Positions 23,819-34,809 of a stretch of DNA of 64,000 nt are shown here, piece after piece. The stretch spans positions 2,480,001 through 2,544,000 of the forward strand of contig WWBZ02000073.1 in the NCBI GenBank assembly GCA_011503125.2. The letters run 5' to 3'. Each line of letters opens with the position of its first letter. The first letter of the stretch is position 1. The notes under the pieces were generated by a model. The model saw only the letters and a program-made list of their open reading frames with translations. It was not told where the DNA came from and ran no database searches. The translations under genes were made by a program, and so were the position numbers. The DNA is from Botryosphaeria dothidea. Its lineage: Eukaryota; Ascomycota; Dothideomycetes; Botryosphaeriales; Botryosphaeriaceae.

Positions 23819-26396
23819 TGGGCGTGGCAGAGCTAGTTGCCAACTTTTGCCATCATAATGAACCCGCCACGAAAACGAACGATTATCCACTTGGGAACCC
23901 GCCCCCGAAACATGCGATAACCCCCGATTGTGTCCGGTGTCTTTTCACCAGTCGTTGGAGAACAGCAGTTGCTGCGGCGACCGGAATTTCCCACTGTACC
24001 ATTGCTTTTTCCGTTGCCGAAATTGCAGGCTCAGGAGCATTTCTTTTCAAGGACTTAGCATCACTGCTCAGCCGCATTCCGTACACTCTGCACCTGCGAG
24101 AATACAGGGAAGACGATGCTGCGCCTGGAGAGTTTGGATGAAGGAGAACAGGCATTGAAGGGCCCAGAAAGAGGAGAACGGAGGCATAATGTCTTGTAAA
24201 AGTCGCGGTCGCGTACGCCAACAGCCTGGAGGCCTTGGTGGCGCTCGCTACGCGTCATAGATCTCGTGGTCGAAAATCGGTGGAGATTTCATGCGGGGTG
24301 GCCATGAATGTTTGGGCACAAGGAGATGCATTTCTTATCGTGGTTTTCTTATTCGCTCTACCATTTTCCGATACCCGGTTCAACACTTTGGAGTTTCAGG
24401 ACAGACATGGCATATGGTACCATCTCCCACGATCCACTTGAACCAAATGAGAGTACTCTCTGAGTTGTCATGATTCTGCAATTGCACCGTCGTTCTTTGC
24501 ACAGTCCAATATCGTATCTAAAGCAGCTCTCCGAGCCTTTCTCCATGAAAATCGGTTGCCCCTAGCTTCATATTCTAGCCCCTTTCGGCCATGTCCATTG
24601 CCTCCAATGCTGAATCGACCGTCCAATCAGGAGAGAAACCCGTCAAAAACTAGCGAATGGCTCGGACGCATTTAGTCACATCTTGCGATACGAAATCCTG
24701 AAGAAAGAGCGGTGTATTCGAAACAACAGGTCTCATTCTCGGCCGTGAATATCCGCTCCAGGACGCGTGAGAGACCCACACGATCCTGGGAGCCAAGACG
24801 CCTTTTTGGGGGCCAGATATGCACCAAAAAAAGGATTCGTCGTAAAGGACCATTCACGACGCTCAGCATGACGGAGCTAGGGGATTGGCTGCAAGAACAT
24901 AGTGTGCGCCAATTTTCAAGCCACAATAGAGCTTAAAGTTTCCAAATTCCTTAGGACTGCTTGGAGAAACTTGAGAGCCGCGAATGGGCTCGTCTTCAAG
25001 AGCACTCACGTTACTCTACATCGGCAGTGCACCCAATCTCGGGGATTCACGACCCACCTCTGGGTGGGCCGCGTGGGCTTCATCCCAGCAGAACCCGAGG
25101 ACACGGATGTTCCAGAGAGACAAAAAAGACGTCGAGACTCTGCCACCAACATGCCGCGCTTTTGTTATTCCGCTTCTTGCGGAACGTTCCGCGGACGAAG
25201 CTCCGGCGGCGTACACATGAAGGGTGAAGTATTCCACATCCTCAGCTGCGTATATGCAGAACATACGTCCACGCTCAGCGCCGATCGACGCCCATCACCG
25301 ACTAAATCCGACGCGCTTCCCCGAATCCGGACCCCCGAGCGGCGCAAGCGAAGGACATCATCGCCCAGCGCTGTCAGTCACAAGACGATCCTGTGCCTCC
25401 AGCCAGCCAATTCTCTGCCAACTGACTCGACGACCGCGGATCGCATGGGGTCGCGCAGCACCTTTTCCTCCCGGCCGATCTCCCTGACGTCTTTGTCTAA
25501 TCTCGCTTCCGGCCGCCTTGTCGGGCGAACTACGATGGAAAAAGACGAAAGCACACCTTGCCTCAATCGGAAGGGGGGCAGACACGTACCTCGTGCCCTG
25601 ATTTTCAGCCCCCATCGTTCATTGCCTTCTTCAGGCAATGACCTGAAAATTTCTAGTCGCAAATGCACGAAATAACGGAAGGCACCGTCGTTTTCCAAGA
25701 CCAAGGCGAGCGATTCGGAACGCGCCGATTCAGTCCGCGCCACGTGGTGCGTCGATCCGCCGTCTCCCCCCGCGGCGCAAGGGGGAGGGGAAGCGTAAAA
25801 CAGAGAACCGGGGATGCAGTATTGACGTGCCAATGAGGGAAGAGATCGGCAGCCGTGGATTCGCCTCAGCTCAGATTGATTGCCTTCTGAATTGGGCCGA
25901 CGTGTTGTGGCCAAGAGGTGCGGGATGTAGCATTCCCGGGTTTGCTCGATAGACGTTGCCGTTTGGAGTTCAGGAGCTCAAAAAAAGACGCACTTTTGTG
26001 GGTTGCCCGGGTATTTAATGTCTCTCTTCAAGTGGTAAGTGCTCCGTCGCCACCGTTGGGCGGAAGACCGGCAGTCTTTGGAACGGGAGACAGTATGTTC
26101 ACTGCACAAATGAATGACTGTATAAGCATGCTAAACAACCAATGAGGCACACGCGGATGCTGATTTGTACTATTTCCTGCAAAGACAGGCACGAAAGATG
26201 GACAAACTCGCGCTTCCAATCTGCCCCTCTCTATGCCGAATTATACGAGAGTCCAATAGCGAATTTGTTGCCGATGTCTCGCAAAGCACACTGACGATGC
26301 AAATCTTTTAGTTCGAACTACTAGATATTTCTGCAAAACTCCTGACCGCAGACACCCGTATAGACTCCGCGTGTCCCTGAAACAACCTCACGTCTT
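23819..26396. other. intergenic, no supported gene
   Basis: About 2.6 kb. A 257-codon plus-strand open frame (24902-25675) has a composition unlike any protein family and overlaps equally long minus-strand frames, so I treat it as chance. No RNA gene or mobile element was seen. Confidence 0.5.
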
Positions 26397-27628
26397 TCAT
26401 CGACGCGCCGTCCTCTCACTCCAGTCTCGATTGTACAGGCCATGTTCCACTTCGTTTTCAAAATCCTTCCTTAAGCCCAGCCCACCTATACCGCACTCAT
26501 GCGGCTGCTTCTCCTTCAGCGCATGAGGTTCCTCTGTCAACCTGGGATAGACTCTCAAGGCGTTGTTCCGCCCAATATCCACCAAATCTCTTGAACTGAT
26601 CGGAACGTGCTCATCGAACCATACGCAGCCATTCGGAATACTCTCGTACGGATAGTCGATGGAAAAGAGGATGCTGTGGGCTCCAATTTCCTGCATGGCG
26701 CACAACAGCGCAGGCGTCGAGAAATGCCCAGAGGTCGTAATGAACAGCTGACTGCCAAAGTAGTCCCTGACCAGCCTATCCTTCCGCATCGGCATATCTG
26801 GGAAGCGTGCGCGGTTGAGCTTATGATCGATGCGATAGAGGTCGTATGGGCTACATCACTCCGCGTCAGACAACCGACACTCTCAATGGGAAAAGGGGAG
26901 AGTCGGCCAAAAAGAACTCACATATGCTCCCCCATATGCCCAATCACGATCTTCAGCCCCGGAAACCGATCCAACACGCCCGCCGTCACGATCCCCAGCA
27001 CGTGCATATTCACCCGATTCGCATACCCCAGCGCCGAAAACGCCAACCACGGCCGCCCCTTCCACATCTGCTCGTGCACCAGCGGCGTCGCCGACCTCGG
27101 GTGGACGTACACCGGACACCCCAGCTCCTCCGCCACCGCCCAGAACTCGTCGTACCTGGGATCGTCGTAGAACAGCATCTCCTCGTCGCCGTCCGCGCCG
27201 GCCGCGCTCTGGAAATCGTTGACCAACGCCCCGACGAAGCCCCCTTTTCCCGCCGCCGCCCCCTCCCCCCACACGCGCCGCAGCTCCCGCGCCGCCGCCC
27301 GCGGCTCGTGCATGCTCAGCGCCGCGAGCGCCGCGAAGCGCGCGGGCCTCTGCGCGACGGCGGTCGCCAGCGCGTCGTTGGCCCGCGCGGCGAGCGACGC
27401 GGCGGCGCGCGGGTCGGCGACGCCCTGCGCGCCCGGCGAGGAGAGCGAGAGCACCATGAGGGCGACGCCGTTGGCGTCCATCTGGGCGAGGCGCGTGCCG
27501 TGGACGTCGAGCAGGCTGGCGCGCAGGTCGGGCCCGATGACGCCGGGGGGCGCGAGGGCGGCGGGGTCGGAGTGGGCGAAGAGGTCCGGGAGGGCCCAGG
27601 CTTCCTCGAGGGCGATTTTGCCGTGCAT
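26397..27628 (-). CDS. amidohydrolase, 2,3-dihydroxybenzoate decarboxylase-like
   Basis: The protein is 386 residues in two exons (26922-27628 and 26397-26850), joined in phase 2 across a 71-nt intron. It is an ACMSD-type amidohydrolase with a metal-dependent TIM barrel. It starts MHGKIALEEAW, the N-terminal metal-binding Glu motif of the 2,3-dihydroxybenzoate/gamma-resorcylate decarboxylases. Further motifs are ALVNDFQ, VYVHPRS (metal His), VIGHMGEHIPYDLYRIDH (spanning the intron) and LFSIDYPYE (metal Asp). Family members non-oxidatively decarboxylate hydroxylated benzoates in aromatic catabolism. An upstream in-frame ATG at 27748 adds a Pro-rich stretch with no homology to the family, so 27628 was chosen. 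The C-terminal 40 residues extend beyond the usual family end. Confidence 0.88.
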
Positions 27629-29448
27629 GGTGGGATCGGGGGGAAGGTTGTAGGGAAGGAGGTGGAGGGGAGGGCTGGCGGGGTTTTTGGGTGAGGTGTG
27701 CAGTGAGGAATTGAGTTTGATGGGGAAATGCAAAAAGAGATGGAACATGTGGCGGTCGTGGGTTGTTATAACCGTTCCAATCTGCCGATATCCCCGGTCT
27801 AGCTTCTCTGTTCAATGTGCGTGCCATTGCCTCCTGACTTCCCAATCTACACGTTGGTTGGACGAGAGAAAAGTAATGATGTTGTGTGGGCGGGATGTGA
27901 GCGCGGGGATACTCAATACCCCGCGTGCGGGGAGGATATCAAAGATGTAGCTCTCCCCCGCAAGGGTCCAGGGATCCAATTGATGCACGTCAGAAACCGT
28001 CACGCTGCACAAATTGGCTAACATCTCTTTGCAGAACTTTTCCTCGATTTCATGGCCAATGACAAACCATGCCATACGCTTGACTAAGTCGTTGAAGTAC
28101 GAAACGTGACTTACGCATCAGGAAAAGTTCAAAAGTAAACAGAATTGAATAGAAATGGAGAAAAAGAAAAACAGGAATTCCGGGCACCCTAAGAGATCAT
28201 GCAGTTACCACCAAATAAGATTCAGACTTCCGAAGCTATTGACCCAATCCTGCTTGAGCCAGGATAACAATGGTGATCACTCCAGGGAACCTATGTAATG
28301 AAGCTAGGAGAGAGAAGCAAAAGAAAACTGATTGCGTTGGCCAGGAATCGAGGTATCTCTCCGCAATGAGGGGGTAAAGGGATAGCCAGACGTAATTGCG
28401 GCCGACAACAGCACACACTATCTCGGCCAATCTCCGACATATTTTGCTACTAAACTACCATCGCTATTAATTTTCATAGCAATGAGTATGATGATAACCA
28501 TGGTATATGGTAGAAATAGATTGGGTGCGTCCGAGAGTGGATTCTGACATTGAACGGGGTATAAGATTGATGTTAGAGGAGGTGGCGAAAGTTAGATAGG
28601 ACTTAAATTGGCGTTGTATACACAGGCTGTCCAATTCGGAACCTCCGGTTGTATGATTATTACACCTCCACATGTTCAGATATATCCTTGTAAGACTTGG
28701 GTTTTTCATCACACTCTTTGACACTCAGAACCGAAAGTCAAAAAAAATTCTCAATTAAAGTTCAAGGGATGAATGCAGTTCTCCAAGCATAACTACTACG
28801 CCTAATCCATAAAAAGGCATTGCTTGCCAGTCTTATCTCTACAACCATAACCCTCACACCTTCTACGAGCACTCTGCAAACACATTTGGCAAACCTTGCT
28901 TCAGTACCTCAATCTTAGCCCCTCGACTGCTTTATCAACGGCCTGGAATGAAGAAGATGTAGGAAAGATAAGACTCGCATTACTTGATATGATCAAGGGC
29001 GCTGATAAGTTATAAGCTCGTTGCAATAAGGGGGTAGGATGTATAGTTCCTCTTTCCCTCTCCGAGTGGAAGACGGCATACATACATTTACACACCTGTT
29101 GTTGAGTGTTGGACTATGAACTGTTAGGAGAAACAGGGTCTTATTGTACCAAGGATCAACAGCGAAAATTTGCTAGATAGCTACTATATAAGAGGCTGCA
29201 GGGTCACCTACCCTCCTCCTTATGCCACTCATCATCTGGTAATGCGAATAATCACAATTCAACATTGAGGTACAAAGCGTTGTTCACGCGAACATACATG
29301 AAGATTTACATATACCTCTTTCCTGGGCTATACAAAAGCTTTACGTGGCCAACAGCCGTCAAAACACTTAAAATATTAGCAATTCCTGCTAGGCCATCCT
29401 CCATCGTACAGTGAATCTCCAAGTTCACTTTAAGATGCTCAATCTTCT
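27629..29448. other. AT-rich intergenic region before the tRNA
   Basis: About 1.8 kb, clearly AT-rich from 28,000. It has no gene that I can support. It contains the amidohydrolase promoter at its left end. Confidence 0.5.
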
Positions 29449-29547
29449 GGTGAGGTGGCCGAGTTGGTTATGGCGCCAGGTTAAGGTGTTAGCTTAACAA
29501 GTTTCCTGGTGGGGCAACCCGCGCGAGTTCGAGTCTCGTCCTCATCA
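29449..29547 (+). tRNA. tRNA-Leu(AAG) with a 17-nt intron
   Basis: Acceptor GGTGAGG pairs with CCTCATC, with one G-U pair and discriminator A at 29547. The D arm (GCCG..GGC), the long class II variable arm and a T arm with loop TTCGAGT are all present. The anticodon stem is CCAGG/CCTGG, with anticodon AAG at 29483-29485. The intron (29487-29503) sits after position 37, as in all nuclear tRNA introns. Its CTTAA can pair with TTAAG around the anticodon, as expected for a pre-tRNA. A T-run follows downstream. Confidence 0.88.
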
Positions 29548-29555
29548 TCTTTCTC

Positions 29556-29562
29556 TTTTTTT
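29556..29562 (+). terminator. RNA polymerase III terminator of the tRNA-Leu gene
   Basis: A run of seven T residues lies about ten bases past the tRNA 3' end, the standard Pol III stop signal. Confidence 0.7.
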
Positions 29563-32500
29563 GCTCTTCTCGTGGTTCGTGGTGGTTGGTGGCTCTTCAA
29601 GGGGGTGGGGTAGGTACTCTGAGATGACCAGAAGCAGATAGAGGAAGCCAGGTAATCGCGTTTATCAATTATTGACAGTGGTTTATATCCGATCCTGTCC
29701 TGGAGGAGAAGTATGGCCTGTGGAGATAATTTTTTTCCGGCGAGGGCTTAGGCTTATCAAGGGCCAAGGCGTAGGTCCCAAGTTAAGAGTTCACTAATAT
29801 CGTACCGGAAAACTTTAGTTCCTTTGCGCTGAGACTGTCCGAAGATGAGAAGCTCATCCCATTTTGTGGATGTGTCAAGGGTCTTACCTGCCGAATGAAG
29901 TATCTCAGCCACGCATCTCACCGTATTGAACGTAGCGGTGGTGTATATGGCATGACGTAGTTGACACTTCTGGTATTTGCGAAGGCTGTACTGGCTATGT
30001 TCATATTAGTTCTTCTCGAAGTTCCTTTCAAGTTCCAGGTGTACGCCGGAATGGATGTCTTAAAGTTTGGCTGATTGAGCCGAGTTCATGGTTTTGGCCA
30101 TCTAAGGCCCTCGCCATCGGAACGCAAACATCCTTTTCTTCTTCAAATTAAGAGAATAAGGCCAGTCTGCCATGTTTCAATGGTAACCACACAAGGTCTT
30201 TGCTTTAGAAAGCCTGTTCGACATCTCTGCTCGTCAGTCAAGGGCGTGCTGGGTGTATCTCATCCAGCTGAGTAAGGCAGATGGCACCGGCCTGTTATTT
30301 TCTTTCTCCGTTGTTAATCAAATGGAATTGCTGCGTGCTTCCATTGCTTGCGGCTATCCATTAGGTGTCTTCATTTCCAAACCATTGGGAAACAGAGTTT
30401 TGTGATGCGCCTCTGACCGCTTTGGAGTTATCCCCTGGCAATTTTTTCTCCATCACTTCTCTTGATGCATCTTGAATACATTGACGTGCAGCTACTACTC
30501 ATTAGCAGGATCAAGTTTGTCCACGACGCAGTCTGAAAGCGTTGAAATTCCTACAGGATTAATTCTGAAAGACGACACCGGCAAACACAAATCCGCATAC
30601 GGATCTGGAGCACTGGTCCGACGTCATCATCCAGGCGTTGGATACTTTGGGGGCGAATGACGGCTCTGACTCGACACGCGTAAGTGCACTGATACAACGG
30701 CACTTCTGAAACAGAAGGTTGTCCTTGAATGGCGCTCATCCAGGACGTGAATCATCAGATCTCACCAGAGAGTTTGGCCATGAGCGTTCAAACTGAAACC
30801 AGTGTCAACGAGGTGCTGCAACGCTGAATTGCTACTCCAAGGCGCATATGAAGCCGAAAGATTCGTTTGGACGTACGTGTCGTAAGCTTGGCTAAAAATC
30901 CACGTTCGCGAGAGCACTTGAACTCCCCTCGAGAAAGAAGCAGATTCCGCACGGTTGCAGCATTTGGGGATCAGAGCACCGAAAGAAATCAAAAACACAG
31001 TGGCCCAAAAAGAATATATCGGTATCAGCTTATCCAAGGACCGGTCTGGCCAAGTGACTTGCATTCGGGCCGTACTTGTGGGCCAGCAGATGTAGCACCG
31101 CAACCGCAGTGGGTGAAAAGAGGCGTACGCACCCGTGCAGCCACCGCTCTTTCCTTTCACCGACCTCAGCCATTGAGAAAGGCGCCAGAGAGTACCAAAA
31201 CGCCGCCCTGTCACCAGGTACCTGCATTAACGCGGTACGACTGACGTCTTCTGACGCGTCCATGTAACGAATGAGGTTTGTGGCGGAGAGGCTCCACCAA
31301 AAAAAAGATTGCTCCGCCAGCGTTACGCCGTTGGCAATACGCCTGATGACCATACGAGACTATGTGCGCGTCGCCATCGCTCACAAGCTATTTTCTCAAC
31401 TATTTGCTGGGCGCAAGCCAGGTGCTACTTGCGGCGAAATGATGGCTGCTGGGAGGAACTGTAAGAGCGGGAGTGGCACAGCAGCTGTCAGACCAAGCCG
31501 GCGGAGAAAAAAAGGGTTGGGAAATCCGCGGACCCGGTTAGAACATCAAAGACTGCATGTATGCGACGGTAGAGGTTCCGGCGCCTCGATGACGCCCTTT
31601 TCGCCCATTGTTCCCTTTACGTGGCGCAAGGGAACCAAGCCATGGCTGCCTCTTAATTCTCCGATTGAGCAGTCCAAATAGAGTCGGTGAGGCCGTGTTA
31701 CGGTAGCCGTCAGAACTTTGTGTTGGCTGTGAGGAGTAAGCGCGTACTTGTTTGTTGGCCAAGTCGCTTATTCGAGGACAAAGACCTGGTTGCCGGGTTC
31801 CCTCAAATTGTCGTTTCGTGAGGCTGCAATGTTGCGACGGAATTGACCACTTCACCTTCCGTGCTCTCAGCTCTATTGCCGACATTTTCCCACTCCGAGA
31901 AAGCAAGGTGTCATCGAAAAATAAAACTTTGGGGCGTTTTGTTTTTCTTGCTGTTGCAATAAGCTGACGGTGAGGCTGTGAGGCGGGCACAAGGCTACGA
32001 TCAAGGGTCCGTGGAGATACGAGGGAGCTGCAAAGCTGCGAAAGCAGAGAAAGGATTGTCAATTGCCTACACCGCCAAACCTTGCCTTGCCTTTTGCGGA
32101 AGCAGATGAGGCGAGCATTGTACAGGTTGCGATCGTCAGCAGAAGAAAACATCGGGCTGCGGCGATGAAAGTGGAATCGGTGGATGATCCGGGCATCCGC
32201 GAAACAGCCACAGCCTTCATCAAACCGGGGCCTGTTTGGCATCGGCTGGGACTCGGCGATCGAATTCCCAGCGGAGGCGGTACGACAGTGCGCGTTTCCC
32301 CTGGTCCCAGAGGCTTTTGCTCCTTCGCTCGCTTATGCAGTCACACCAGATCGGAAGCGCACAATCAAATCTCGGTACGACATGCGCAACAGATGCAGAA
32401 GCAACTTGGCGGGAACACGGGCAGCAGGGTTCTGAGGCGGCGGGCCGACATCCACTGCTTCTGCGCGTCATTGCCGGGACCCCTGCCCTTGCGGATCTGA

Positions 32501-34306
32501 GTGATATCTGAGAGATCTCCAGGAATGCTGCCCACTGGCGAAGGGTCTCGTCCTGGTTGGTGGGACGCGGCGGTTCCCGGGTACGGCTTCGATGAGACAG
32601 AGTGGACTTCTCCCAAATCGGAAGACGACCGGACGGAATAGGAAAGGCAAGCAAAGCCCGACGGCCTCTTTGGGCGAGTCGAGTCTGGCAAGGGCGTTTG
32701 AAAGAGTCACGATAGCGGAATGCGATCTGGCGGGCGGTACCACGAGCACCATGGGAAAGAGTCCAAGTGGATGGATGTCAAAGAGACGAGGGGCCCATCG
32801 AGGGATAGTGGGCAATGTTGCAGCGGAACCAGTGCGGTGGAGAGGGCCTCGGCTGGAATATTCTCGAAGGGAGGAAGAAACCGGGCCAGCGATGGTGCAT
32901 ACCGGGGCAGCGTCTACGATGGTGAGATTAACGAGAGCCGACAGGTCGCATTGGGGGCGGAGATGTGGATGGAGGAGAGCAGCAGGTCGCGGCAGGCGGG
33001 AGGATCCGCACGGCTTGGCGCCATGGCAGGGGAATTGGGCCAGTTGGAGCGCTTGCCGGGCGTCGCGAGGGCGGCAGGCGGGTCAGACACGATGGCGCAG
33101 ATGGAGGTCGAGGTGTTCCTGATGGAGGCAGGGCGCAGGCTCACCAGCAACCGGGTTTCGTTTTGGATCTTGCAGGCAGATCGATCCCTGGAGATCTTGT
33201 GGCCGGCGAGGTTGGCGTGGATGCATGGTTAGGCACGTTTCTTCGAGCTTGAAACCAATAAGACAGGCGGAATGGCGCGCAGACCGAGCGGTCGAGGGCG
33301 GCAGACCAGGGCGGGCGGCGACAGCGACGGCAGTTCGAGGAGTTGGAGGGGGATCGGTCGAGTCGGCGCGGCAGTGAGGCTTCATCGCAAGAGTGAGACG
33401 CGGCGCGATGGTGGTGGTGAGAGAGTGGATCGGCCGGCCGGGGGCCCTGGAGACGGACCCAACGGCGTCGGTGGCTTGATGCACGCGGCCCGTTCGAGCA
33501 ACTGCAACTTCCCACCGCGGCGACGCCCACTTCTTCGACGACTCGGTGCTGGAGGACATGCCGCAACGGATCGCGGCCACAGCACGGCTGCGTCAGCGGC
33601 CTGAAGCGGACGCGCGCGCGGCGGGGCTCAGGGCCTGAGGGCCGGCGAGGCAGCAGGCGCGGCGGCGGCGGGGCAGTCAGTCGCGGAGGAGGGCAGGACG
33701 CAGGCCGGCAGGCAGGGAAAGGACGTGTGTCATCTTCTGCGCGGCCGCCTGCTCCGTCTTCTCTTCGCTGCTGCTCTTCCCTACCCACCTAAGCTTCGGC
33801 GATCTCACCTGGCTGCGCCTATTTGACAGGCGGCGCCGTGCTGCCTCAGCCCTCTGGCCCGCTGACCAGGGGCTTGGAACGACAGGGTCGCGGGCCATCG
33901 CACCGCAGAGCCTTGTCTCAGGCCCAGCGCGCAACGCAACCAGGTCGTCAGGACTCTTGCGCCCATTCCGCTCTGCGCTCAACGGCTGGCCCAATGTGAC
34001 ACGTCCAAACGCCATTAGAATGAGCCTGCATTCCTTTGCAACTGGGATCCGCTACCTGGAATTGCAACCCATGGCCGCGGCTGCGGGCCACGACGCCCTA
34101 GTCTGACAAGCTTCCTCCCGCCTTTCCGCTTCGGGGCCCGCCGGAGAGCGTCTTTTGATATAGGGTAGCAGAGCTCCAACTCCATCGTGTGACGGGCGTG
34201 TATCTGTTCCCAATTCTGTCCACCGCCTGTCCCAAAGCGCAGCCAAGGCCCTCGCTGTCGACTCAGTTGGAGCATTCCGCTGGACTGACCGCAGTCCTCA
34301 ACAACT
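29563..34306. other. gene-poor region
   Basis: About 4.7 kb without a supportable protein gene. The composition becomes GC-rich and purine-biased on the plus strand after 32 kb. Overlapping open frames on both strands (31-33.8 kb) have no domains and contradict each other. It could carry non-coding transcripts or distal promoter elements for the microprotein gene. Confidence 0.45.
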
Positions 34307-34314
34307 TATAAAAG
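34307..34314 (+). promoter_or_regulatory. TATA box of the Cys-rich microprotein gene
   Basis: TATAAAAG lies about 330 bases before the start codon. It is followed by a CT-rich leader and a likely 5' UTR intron. Confidence 0.45.
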
Positions 34315-34430
34315 ACCACCCTGCCGGCACCCTGGAGATCTGCCGCCATCGAAGATCAGTTCCCCTCTCTCGACCCACGCCTTACCCGTCTGCGCGAATC
34401 GGCGAATTTGCAGCTGTCTCTCTCGCGCGC

Positions 34431-34450
34431 TCTCTCTCTCTCTCTCTCTC
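34431..34450 (+). repeat. (TC)n microsatellite in a leader
   Basis: Ten TC dinucleotides lie just downstream of the TATA box, inside a broader pyrimidine tract. CT blocks of this kind mark core promoters and leaders of strongly expressed fungal genes. Confidence 0.7.
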
Positions 34451-34473
34451 CAACACTGCGCTCTCTGCCCAAC

Positions 34474-34518
34474 GTGAGTGACCTTTCCCCAGCGCCCAAG
34501 GCTCAGCGCTGACTGCAG
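34474..34518 (+). other. probable 5' UTR intron of the microprotein gene
   Basis: A consensus donor (gtgagt) is followed 45 bases later by branch CTGAC and acceptor GCAG. It lies wholly before the start codon of the 54-residue gene. Splicing is inferred from the signals only. Confidence 0.5.
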
Positions 34519-34644
34519 ACGTCACAGCTGCCCGCCGCTCTTTAAACGCACCTCAACCATCTTAAATCCGGCTTCAATTCGCCCCGCCCCTCAGCGCAGC
34601 ACCTCCAAATTACTCCCCAAAACACCCCCACCCCGGCTCCCACC

Positions 34645-34809
34645 ATGGCCGTCCCCAGCAACTGCGAGCACTCGTTCAAGATGGTCAAGTCGGACAACTC
34701 GCTCATCCACTGGATCTGCAACATGTGCCACTCCGGGCCGCACTGGTTCATCTTCGAGTGCCAGCGCTGCAAGCTCAAGACGTGCCGGCCGTGCTCGTCC
34801 AAGGCGTGA
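34645..34809 (+). CDS. 54-residue Cys/His-rich microprotein, likely zinc-binding
   Basis: The ATG has an excellent context (caccATGG). The short frame encodes 54 residues with seven Cys and four His. Spacing is C7-x-H9, then W23-I-C25-x2-C28-x4-H33, then C39-x2-C42, then C47-x2-C50. This makes two likely treble-clef or ribbon zinc sites (C25/C28 with C39/C42, C47/C50 with the N-terminal pair). The core WICNMCHSGPHWFIFECQRC has the look of a conserved small fungal protein, but I know no function for it. Supporting its reality are a TATA box, a CT-rich leader and a leader intron, all on the same strand, in a region otherwise empty of genes. No signal peptide is present, so it should be cytosolic or nuclear. 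Confidence 0.7.
   Translation: MAVPSNCEHSFKMVKSDNSLIHWICNMCHSGPHWFIFECQRCKLKTCRPCSSKA

Noticed and set aside
24902..25675. 257-codon plus-strand frame in an intergenic region
   Set aside because: No recognisable domain, no codon bias, overlapped by minus-strand frames of similar length, and no promoter-like leader.
31538..32242. 234-codon minus-strand frame in the gene-poor region
   Set aside because: No family resemblance. Two plus-strand frames overlap it, and no start context or leader features were found.
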